From Paragorgia papillata (taxonomy: Eukaryota; Cnidaria; Anthozoa; Scleralcyonacea; Coralliidae), in NCBI GenBank assembly GCA_035771165.1, contig JAWNZC010000177.1, positions 1,886,501 through 1,950,500 of the forward strand: a stretch of DNA of 64,000 nt, written 5' to 3'. Positions 56,801-64,000 of this stretch are shown in pieces. Numbering within the stretch: the first letter of the stretch is position 1; each line of letters opens with the position of its first letter. A program made the translations under genes and the position numbers. The notes under the pieces were generated by a model, which worked only from the letters and a program-made list of their open reading frames with translations, was not told the origin of the DNA and did not search any database.

Positions 56801-59800
56801 GCTCTGGGAATGAGATTGACTCCCACCATGTCAGAAGGTCTTCCCTTGATGAGTAAAATCATCTGGCATTAGACAGTAAAAAAAAAGGTGCCAAATGGCA
56901 CTGATGGAAATGAAAGGGTTAAAGTACAGTACATTCACATTGTACATTCCTTTGTCCATGTTACTAGAATCAACAAAGAAATTACTAGTTTTTAGATGCC
57001 AGTACCATAATTATGTTTTTACAGCTAAATATAGTTGTCACTAAGCAGAAATAGTAAAATTGTATATAATGTATCTTTATTATTATATCAAAACCATTTT
57101 TTATCAAGAAAGAATGACATCCTCAACTGAATATCAGTAACTATAGTCACATTTTTTAACCAAATATTGTAACTAGTTACAGTTCTTTAAAAAAGTAACT
57201 AGTTATAGTTACAGTTACTTCTTCAGAAAAAGTAACTAGTTTCAGTTACAGTTACTTAAAAATGTAACTAGTTACTGTAACTAGTTACTTATAACGAACT
57301 TACTCACAGCACTGCTTTTCAGTTTGGCACTTGATAGACATAAGGGTTTCACTGTAATTGTGTTTTTGTTGAATATAGTCGTAATTATATTGGGTGCCCT
57401 TTGATATTTTCTTCAGATGACAACAATATTAATATGCCAAGCAGAGTAGCTATGGTACAGGGTACTCCGGATCAAGTACAAAGAGCAACGCAGATGATTA
57501 ATGAAATTGTTGAACAGGTAATTTTAATTTTATATAAAGCTTATCTGCTAATACAGATGATAATGTATACGTTTATAATAATGGTGGCCCTGAGAGCAAA
57601 TCCTGGTGATTAACAGAATGGAAGATTCAGTCAGCATTGTCAGCTAACCAAATGCTGAACAGTGTTGGGAATTTTCCAAAATCAAATGGAGCAAATATCC
57701 CTCAAGCTGTTTTGTTATAATTGCTTGACCTGACAACTCCAGACATACTTTTAGTCAACATTTTAAACTTAGTAAAGTAAAGTAAACAGTTTGACAGAGA
57801 TGAGTTGTCAAGTTTTCCTTGACGACTATACACACGAACAAATTTCCTTGTTCAAAAGCTGGCATGACCAGCTTTTGAACAAGGCTCCAAAATTGCAATG
57901 TAACTCCTTTGTAAACGGGGAAAATGGCTGTAAAATGAATGATGTAGTGTACTAAGTTATTAATATTTTCTTCTAGTCTCGTCAGAGATCCGGAGGAGCT
58001 GGTGGTGGTGGTGGAGGAGGAGGAGGAGGAGGAGGAGGAGGAGGGGGTTCAGCTAGAGCTCCCCCACCAAGTGGACCAGGAATTCGAAAGGTTGACTATC
58101 CTGTCCCAGCATCAAAATGTGGATTAGTTATTGGCAAAGGTGATGATAAATATCAATGAAAATAAACTATGTGGTCTTGTAAATAAATTAAACTATTGAA
58201 ACTTCAACTCTGATATTTGAAGTAATATTTAAAACACGAGCAGGAGTGTTTGATCAGATTTAAAACTAGAGATGAGCCGATTAATCGGAAACTAATCGGC
58301 AAAGCCGATTAATCGGCCAATTTAAAATAATCGGTAATCGGCCGATTATTTTGAATAATCGGCAAAATAATCGGCATTTCAACTTCTTCACACATGGTGC
58401 AAATACATGCCGAGTGAGTCATAACGAACCGATGGCGAGAGCGTTAGAGATTGTTGATGATGCAAATACTTATACGCGGCCGCCTTACAAAATCTTCGCT
58501 TATTTTTGTTGGCTATAAAAAAAGAAGAAGAACCTGAACAAACCGGCTTTTTATTTATATAAAAAAAATGTTCGAAAATATAATTTTTTTTGTCACTATC
58601 AAAGTGAAAAGGTTGTGAACAGCCAAAATTTTGAAGAACAAATACTGACATTTCCAGCGGAGCCCTTTATCACTATCAGAGTAAAACGTTTTACTTTGAT
58701 GAAGGGCTCCGCTCGAAACGTCAGTATTTCATTCCTCAAAATTTTGGCAGTTCACAACTTTTTCACTACACTGCCTACGCAGCACTCTACTTTTTGTCAC
58801 TTGTCAGATATCCGCAACAAGAGTTGCGGTGCCGCAGTATTAAAGGAGAAGCTGATAACATTTTGTTTCTGCATCCTAATTTGCAGAAGTTGAACTTTGA
58901 GTATTGATGAATAATTTTAATGATTTTGTATTGTGTGTGTGCAGAACTCAGAATTGTGTCAAACGTATTTACTATAATAAATTAATATTCCAACACAACA
59001 AAACAAATTAACATTCACAATTCTCTTGTTTTTTTCTCGTAATTCTTCTGTGATAATTGCTTAGCATATACTGGGATTGCTATTTATATTTTATAAGCAA
59101 AAAGCGAAATTAATTCTCAAGGTATTTTCTGTGAAATTTGAAAACAAGAATTACAAAACGGACAGAGATGAATAGTGAATACTGCGCTATTGCTTAATTT
59201 GTAAACAAACAAAACGCGCAATAAATGTTTAGTATGCAACACGATCCATTTTCTTTTCACTCTTCTAGCAAAACCTTGATTTCTGTTATATTTCCAAAAT
59301 ATTGTTTTTCCCTAGCAAGCTCAATAAACATTGCGAAACTGCGCGGGGATTGGTAACCAACAACTTACCGATAATCGGTATATGCCGATTAATCGGCCGA
59401 TTAGTTTAAATAATCGGCCACCGATTAATCGGCTTCAGTAATCGGCAATTTTCGTGATCGGCTCATCTCTATTTAAAACCACGAGGGTGCAGCCCGAGTG
59501 TTTTAGATCTGATAAAACACGTGATGCGAGTGTTTTGAATGGCTTCAAAAACGATTCGTTATTGGATGTTATGTTTATTAGTATTCTTTATATAAAATTG
59601 TATGTTCATTAGTATTCTTTATATAAAATTGTATGTTCATTAGTATTCTTTATATAAAATTGTATGTTCATTGGTATTCTTTCTGACGTCAAGAAGTTTT
59701 ATCAGATATAAAACCACGGACATGGTACTGATTTTCTTTGTGTTTTCCTCATGAATTATTAATGATTTTTGAAATTTTGTTCAAATCAGGTGGAGAAACA

Positions 59801-62800
59801 ATTCGACAGATAAACCAAGCTTCCGGAGCTCATGTGGAACTTAACAGAACTGTTCCAGAAAATGGGCCAACAAGACTGTTTATTATCAGAGGTTGGTTAT
59901 CAATAAATCATTCTTTCTGTACACTACGCATTTAAAGTGAGAAAAACTGTGAACAAGTGTGATTTTTCTTTCTATAGGAACAGATGCACAAATTCAACAA
60001 GCACAGAATATGATTCGAGAGAAAATTGGTGAAACTGTAAGTGTTGGCAAAATTGAGCAAATTTTAAAAAATGTCTGCTGTGACATGACAAGGTGACAAA
60101 AATGACCTTACAAAACAAATCAAATAAAGGGGGTATTTTTAGGGATCTGTTCAATTTTAATAGTTTCTTTAAAAAATAACATTGTTTATTTATTTATTAC
60201 GTTTTGCCACATTTGTATACTATAGATAATAGTTACATAGGTGTATTGTGCGAGTGAGTGTGCTTTAAGTAATTAGATTTCAGTAAAGTTAATAATAATA
60301 AAATAATAAATAAGTAAATTTACAATTAAATCACAATAACAAATTTACAATTACACGCGTAAAAATCTCGCAAGTTGTTACAGCATTGTTGCCTGAACAA
60401 TGCTGTAACAACTTGTTGACATATGTGAACAACATTGACAAATGAACAACATTGTTCATCATTGTTTCAACAAGTTGTTACAGCTTGATGAAACAACAAC
60501 CGTTGTTCACGCATGTTGTAACAACCGAAGAACGTGTTGATACATCAACCATGTTCTCCATTGTTGTAACATTGTTGTTCATCGTTGTTATTTCGTCATG
60601 CTGTTACAACATGTTGTATCATGTGCGAACAACGTTGTTCGCTATAAAAATGTGCTGTTGGAACAACTTGTTCATGACTGTTCATTTATCCGTGAACGAG
60701 TTGTTCGAACCATAAGTGAACAACTTGTTGACAACTTGTTCACGGCGAGCAGCACAACATTGTTCACGCCTGTTGACAACCGTGAACAAGTTGTGCGTTT
60801 TTACGCGTGTACGTGGCAGGGTGCCCACAACAGCTTAATGCCAATTACTGCGGCCCCTTATTGTCATTCTAATTTGTCTTTTATTGTCATTCTAATTGTC
60901 ATTCTAATTGTTCCTAAATGTCATTCATTAGGGAGGTCAATATGGTCAACAAAATCAAGGACAGAGGTACATGTAGTATATGGTGTTAATAAGTTGTATT
61001 TTTTATAAAAATTATGTAATTGGAAATCAGATTTTAATTTCAGGGTTATTAAATTGTATTGACCTTTTTCTTGTAGCAATTACCAGCAAGGTGGTTACCA
61101 AGGTGGCTATCAACAGCAACAACAGCAGCAGCAGCAACAACAGCAGCAGTCTCAGGGATGGCAAGGTTACCCATATCAACAGTTTGGTCAACAACAGGGA
61201 TACAATGCCCAAAATCCTTATGGGCAAAACCAGGGTGCATATGGACAACAACAGCAGCAACAAGGTGTAAGTTAGACTTTTTTTGCTTGATCCTTTTATT
61301 TGTAAGTCTGTTAGACAGAGTAAAACAATAAAGGGGCCATTTTTGGCCAGCTCAGGCAGGAATGGGTTAATCACTTGTTAGCCCATTGCTGATTAGGATG
61401 TCTGAGGGTTCTCTCTTTGATGAGTAAAATCATCTGGTGTTAGACAGAGTAAAACAATAAAGGAACCATTTTTGGCCAGCTCATGCAGCAATGGGTTAAT
61501 CACTTGTTAACTCATTGCTGCCTAGGATGTCTGAGGGTTCTCGTCATCTGGTGTTAGACAGAGTAAAACAATAAAGGGGTCGTTGTTGGTCAGCTCAGGC
61601 AGGAATGGGTTAATCACTTGTTAACCCACTGCTGCTTAGGATGTCTGAGGGTTCTCTCTTTGATGAGTAAAATCATCTGGTGTTAGACAGAGTAAAACAA
61701 TAAAGGAACCATTTTTGGCCAGCTCATGCAGCAATGGGTTAATCACTTGTTAACTCATTGCTGCCTAGGATGTCTGAGGGTTCTCGTCATCTGGTGTTAG
61801 ACAGAGTAAAACAATAAAGGGGTCGTTGTTGGTCAGCTCAGGCAGGAATGGGTTAATCACTTGTTAACCCACTGCTGCTTAGGATGTCTGAGGGTTCTCT
61901 CTATGATGAGTAAAATCATCTGGTGTTAGACAGAGTAAAACAATAAAGGGGCCATTTTTGGCTTGCTCAGGCAGGAATGGGTTAATCACTTGTTAACCCA
62001 TTGCTGCTTAGGATGTCTGAGGGTTCTCTCTTTGATGAGTAAAATCATTTGGTGGTAGACAGAGTAAAACAATAAAGGAACCATTTTTGACCAGCTCAGG
62101 CAGGAATGGGTTAATCACTTGTTAACTCACTGCTGCCTAGGATGTCTGAGGGTTCTCTCTTTGATGAGTAAAATCATTTGGTGGTAGACAGAGTAAAACA
62201 ATGAAGGGTTCATCTTTTGGACAGCTCAGACAGGAATGGGTTAAGATAGAGTTCATTTTATAAGCACCTATTTTTTTGACAAAATAATAAGCTTAATTCA
62301 AGATTATAGCCTAAATTCTCAGTAAACATAAAATATACTATGTATAAGAACCTTTTAGGCTAACTTGGAAAAATCTAGATTACTGTGCTCTCGACTTCTA
62401 GTCTCAAAAGTTGACTGTTACAGTCGGTTTCAGGTTACTTTTGACGGAATTGTTTAGAAGTTCGTTTGGAGGTTCACAGGTTCGTATTGAACTAGGCATT
62501 TGATTGGCACTAGCAACTAAGTAGCCAATCAAATAATGCCTAATACGAACTTCGGAACGAACTTCGGAACATTTCCGTCAAAAGCAACGTGCAACCGACT
62601 GTAAACTCTTACTTTAGCAGGGACAATCTGGTGACCAACATGGATCTACCCCAGGCCAATCAGGACCAGCCGCCGCTGGCGCGACTCCCACGACAGGTAC
62701 TGTAAAAAAACCCAACTTTGGTGCACTGTATTACAGTCAACACTTATTCACAACCAGTAGCTTGAGTCGATATGTTTTGGTTGACTTTGCCAGTGTTTTG

Positions 62801-62946
62801 TTTCTCTTTTCACTCAGGGGCTCAAGGCCAACCGGACTATACAGCAGCTTGGGCAATGTATTATCAACAACTTTATCAACAGCAAGCAGCGGCCACTGCT
62901 GCTGGTGGTGGACAACCCGCTGCTGCAACACCAGGGCAACAACAAG
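47880..62946 (+). CDS. FUBP1: Far-upstream-element-binding protein (FUBP/KSRP), four KH domains, 3' end missing
   Basis: Twenty-two in-phase exons: 47880-47975, 48051-48096, 48220-48246, 49348-49389, 49491-49557, 50198-50259, 51024-51095, 51459-51528, 52450-52507, 52585-52663, 53354-53385, 53472-53570, 54446-54616, 55656-55758, 57417-57517, 57977-58139, 59790-59891, 59978-60036, 60932-60966, 61077-61266, 62621-62696, 62818-62946; 626 residues so far. N-box-like helix FADALKRAREIAARMG (24-38). KH1-KH4 have GxxG loops GKGG (116-119), GKGG (207-210), GKNG (320-323) and GKGG (428-431). A run of 16 glycines (384-399) precedes KH4. Then comes a Gln/Gly/Tyr-rich region with poly-Q and a YM-type motif QPDYTAAWAMYYQQLY. 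Known role: binds single-stranded DNA upstream of genes such as MYC and AU-rich RNA; nuclear, transcription and splicing/mRNA decay. One ancestral gene probably corresponds to vertebrate FUBP1/KHSRP/FUBP3 (inference). The acceptor of exon 21 could also be 62618. Confidence 0.95.
48483..49287. repeat. 22-bp AT satellite (AATCAATATATTRTATAATA type)
   Basis: About 35 units alternating between GTATAATAT and ATATAATAT forms in FUBP intron 3. Highly regular, only A/T/C/G-poor. Confidence 0.97.
49631..49951. mobile_element. MITE, CCGTATTTTCTGGGCGATAA termini, TA duplication
   Basis: Left TACCGTATTTTCTGGGCGAT, right ATCGCCCAGAAAATACGGTA. Internal inverted CCGCGTATTACCTGCACC / GGGTATTAC-like blocks. 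FUBP intron 5. Confidence 0.9.
50316..50914. mobile_element. Tigger/pogo-like non-autonomous element, CAGTGGAGCCTCGCTATA termini
   Basis: Left CAGTGGAGCCTCGCTATAGC, right GTTATAGCGAGGCTCCACTG. The CAGTGGARCCTC terminus is typical of pogo-like Tc1/mariner elements. 599 bp, no transposase. Confidence 0.85.
51155..51335. repeat. Dispersed 175-bp repeat, copy 1 (second at 57612-57785)
   Basis: AATAACAGAATGGAAGATTC...TGTTGGGAATTTTCCA...GCTTGACCTGACAAC...AACTTAGTAAAGTAAA is shared, about 90 percent identical by eye and in the same orientation, with 57612-57785. Both copies are in FUBP introns. Confidence 0.85.
51560..52372. repeat. (GATGATGATCAT)n trinucleotide-like array
   Basis: About 800 bp of GATCATGATGATGGT units, self-complementary in places (GATGATCATCATC). 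FUBP intron 8. Frames in both strands are Met/Ile-rich artefacts. Confidence 0.95.
52737..53236. mobile_element. Foldback family F1-related, diverged copy 4
   Basis: AATAAAAATTAAGTTTGTCT...TGAAAGAGCTC at the left. Paired CCAAAACAGATAYGGAAAAA arms and CAAGATGGCGGACAGCATGC / CAGCCTGCTGTCCACCATCT. The right end is truncated. Confidence 0.7.
53590..54290. mobile_element. Palindromic element, SINE-occupied copy
   Basis: Inverse of 26925-27210: starts CAGTCAAAAAGAAAATACCT and ends GTATTTCCATTCTGACTGTT. A 5S-derived SINE (53777-54143) sits in the loop. Confidence 0.82.
53777..54143 (+). mobile_element. 5S-rRNA-derived SINE, copy 3
   Basis: GGGAGCACGGATGGCGTGTG start; GGTTAGTACTTGGATGGGTG then ACTGTCTGGGAA; the 3' half shares TTTTTCGCCGGGTTCTCTGG. 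The boundaries are given by the empty copy at 26925-27210. FUBP intron 12. Confidence 0.88.
55137..55434. mobile_element. Palindromic MITE, CTACCCTGCGAGCAGAGCCT termini
   Basis: CCCTGCGAGCAGAGCCTTCT and its inverse AGAAGGCTCTACTCGCAGGG bound it. Inner paired arms TTCTTCGCTGAGGAAG and CAGCAGAGCCTAC. A partial relative lies at 32140-32240. Confidence 0.88.
55806..56818. mobile_element. Mutator-like non-autonomous element, 58-bp TIRs and 9-bp duplication
   Basis: TIRs start CAATCTCGTTCCCAGAGCCC and extend about 58 bp with only two mismatches. Flanked by ACTCCCACC at 55797-55805 and 56819-56827. A second TIR element (56173-56758) lies inside next to the right TIR. Confidence 0.85.
56173..56758. 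mobile_element. TIR element with CAGGCCTTAAAATATC termini
   Basis: CAGGCCTTAAAATATC and GATATTTTAAGGCCTG bound it, flanked by GATTAT on both sides. Internal GTCGGACATT / AATGTCCGAC repeats. Nested in the Mutator-like element. Confidence 0.8.
57160..57300. repeat. Repeated GTAACTAGTTAC palindromes
   Basis: At least six copies of AGTAACTAGTTAC and GTAACTAGTTACAG-type units within about 140 bp; the self-complementary cluster resembles ends of known DNA transposons. FUBP intron 14. Confidence 0.7.
58267..59471. mobile_element. hAT-like element with 8-bp duplication, AATCGG-rich ends
   Basis: TIR TAGAGATGAGCCGA and inverse (TCGGCTCATCTCTA), flanked by TTTAAAAC at 58259-58266 and 59472-59479. Subterminal arrays of CCGATTAATCGG. 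1205 bp with no transposase frame. It carries a family-B hairpin (58598-58790). Confidence 0.88.
58598..58790. mobile_element. Hairpin family B, copy inside the hAT-like element
   Basis: Arms AAAATTTTGAAGAACAAATA and GGAGCCCTTTATCAC with inverses; loop CGCTCGAAACGTCAGTATTT; tag CTGCCTACGCAGCACTCTAC at the right only. Flanked by TTTTTGTCACT at 58587-58597 and 58791-58801. Confidence 0.88.
60354..60809. mobile_element. MITE with CACGCGTAAAAA termini, intact copy
   Basis: TA-flanked; about 90 percent identical by eye to 29397-30152 minus its insertion. FUBP intron 18. Confidence 0.92.
61310..62250. repeat. Tandem array of about 113/128-bp units with higher-order pattern
   Basis: Eight copies of GACAGAGTAAAACAATAAAG followed by GCTCAGGCAGGAATGGGTTA and GATGTCTGAGGGTTCTC. 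Units with TTTGATGAGTAAAATCATC (128 bp) alternate with units lacking it (113 bp), so a 241-bp dimer repeats at about 61504-61857. FUBP intron 20. Confidence 0.93.
62413..62603. mobile_element. TIR element, ACAGTCGGTTTCAGG termini
   Basis: TTACAGTCGGTTTCAGGTTA...TTTTGACGGAA at the left; inverse TTCCGTCAAAAGCAACGTGC...CCGACTGTAA at the right. Related to 35811-36144. Confidence 0.82.
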
Positions 62947-64000
62947 GTATATTGCCTTTTTCTATAAGGAAAACTGCACGTGTGCGGTAATACGTTTTGA
63001 GATCTTATGTTACGCTGCGAGACCTGACGTTACGTTGAAGACATTAGGGACCTTAAGCAAGCTAGGACGACGACGGCAATTAAATTACTGCATTTAAAAG
63101 AAACCGTGGATCAGGACATCGTATATTGTATGCTTTATGTATTTTGTAAGACCTTTAAAAAGCAGTCATAGCTTCGACAACATGACGTATTATAGAGTAA
63201 CGCCTAAGTAAACAAACAACTTGTGCCGTTCCTTGCCACAACGTTGTCTTGAAAACGTAAAAACGCTTCAGTTGACGTTGTATGTGCAACGAGGACGGTG
63301 TTGAGATTACTCTTAGGACAGCAAATTATTCAGCGCTTTGTTTTTGTTGAAAACAACAATTGTACCTTATGTTACGTTGTGATACCTTGCGTTGCCTTGT
63401 TAGACCTTACGTTGCGTTGTGAGATGTGACATTACTGAAACTTTCACACATTTTCAAAATTGAAATGTGAATGAACAATTGAACATGGCCTTTCCCGCGT
63501 GCGACCAATCGCACGCGTAGTTGGGTTTGCGTGTGTCCTCGTGCTTACTGTACTTTGTAAGAGTGTTGTTGTTTTATTTTTGAAAGCATACAAGCACTTA
63601 GATGGAGTTTTATGATTTATTTATTAACTTTGCCATGATTGCCATATTACAAACATAAATACAGACATTGAGACAACAGGCTGGGCAACCGCAACAGCTA
63701 ATGCCAATGACTGCGGCCCCGAAACAGATAGAAACACTTTACGAATTACAAAATCTAAACGAAACAATGTACAAACTAAACAATAAAGGATAGGCGACAC
63801 AGTACACGTAGTCTAATAACAACACGATGGTAGGATGTTCGTAAGATTCCGGGCTGAATTACATTTAACACACACACTTTTCCAAGTGCATGGATCTTCT
63901 ACGTTAAAAGTATTTTGCAATGCTAAAAGATAGTAGTTAAATAGTGATTTCTTAAATTCTGTAGAAGTTCTGTTTTTTTGATGTTATAGATTTAGGTAGT
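62947..64000. other. FUBP intron to window edge; no further exon supported
   Basis: After the exon-22 donor there are scattered TTACGTTGTGAGAC-type units (62995-63430) and unique AT-rich sequence. 63679-63780 has open reading but no convincing polypyrimidine tract, so I do not call it an exon. Intron retention after 62946 would add about 14 residues before a stop. Confidence 0.5.

Larger units (their letters stand above)
58228..59772. mobile_element. Family X element containing a hAT-like insertion
   Basis: AAAACACGAGCAGGAGTGTT at the left; after the insertion CCACGAGGGTGCAGCCCGAG, then CTTTGTGTTTTCCTCATGAA and TTATTAATGA at the right, 20 bp before the acceptor of exon 17. A 31-bp direct repeat (TATATAAAATTGTATGTTCA type) is tripled at 59583-59675. 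Confidence 0.75.

Noticed and set aside
63679..63785. Terminal FUBP exon (open reading from GCTGGGCAACC)
   Set aside because: No polypyrimidine tract before the AG, no similarity to known FUBP C-termini, and a related segment at 60816-60858 shows it is part of a repeated sequence.

Overview
The window is nuclear DNA from an animal: genes split by GT-AG introns, a metazoan matrix protein (VWA, calcium-binding EGF repeats and a fibulin-type C-terminus), clear metazoan orthologues, and a very high load of small inverted-repeat elements. An early-branching metazoan, most likely a cnidarian, fits best (AT-rich introns, a 5S-rRNA-derived SINE family, many palindromic elements), but this is inference; nothing here fixes the species. 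I see no bacterial operon, phage or CRISPR system.

Layout. (1) 307-6839 (+): the last nine exons of a choline-transporter-like protein (SLC44 family); its 5' end lies outside the window. (2) 8952-21359 (-): a complete 12-exon gene for a secreted 848-residue protein with a hemicentin-type VWA domain, nine EGF modules (one exon each) and a fibulin-type C-terminal domain, but no immunoglobulin domains. (3) 23713-28710 (+): a four-exon FAM174-type small membrane protein. (4) 33520-35121 (-): an intronless orphan single-pass membrane protein. (5) 37806-42575 (+): an 11-exon fold-type-I PLP aminotransferase. (6) 43439-47300 (-): a 12-exon UCHL5/UCH37 deubiquitinase. (7) 47880-62946 (+): the first 22 coding exons of a far-upstream-element-binding protein with four KH domains; the 3' end lies outside. 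Genes 6 and 7 are head to head about 580 bp apart; genes 5 and 6 converge. Coding models were joined by hand; reading phase is kept at every splice site, and lengths agree with the families where known.

Most of the remaining sequence is repeats. Introns and spacers hold at least thirty foldback or TIR elements, often nested two to four deep, plus three copies of a 5S-rRNA-derived SINE, three tRNA-like sequences, microsatellites, a 22-bp AT satellite and a roughly 125-bp tandem repeat with a two-unit higher-order pattern whose monomers are also scattered singly. Several insertions can be resolved: an 8-bp duplication around a 1.2-kb hAT-like element, 9 bp around a Mutator-like element, 24 bp around one SINE, and an empty/occupied pair for another SINE.

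The genes do not form a pathway. They are unlinked housekeeping and matrix functions: choline transport, matrix assembly, a small membrane protein, amino-acid transamination, proteasome/INO80-linked deubiquitination, and single-stranded nucleic-acid binding. The least-explained items are the Ig-less hemicentin, the orphan membrane protein, and a family of hairpin elements with 11-13-bp duplications and a fixed one-sided tag.
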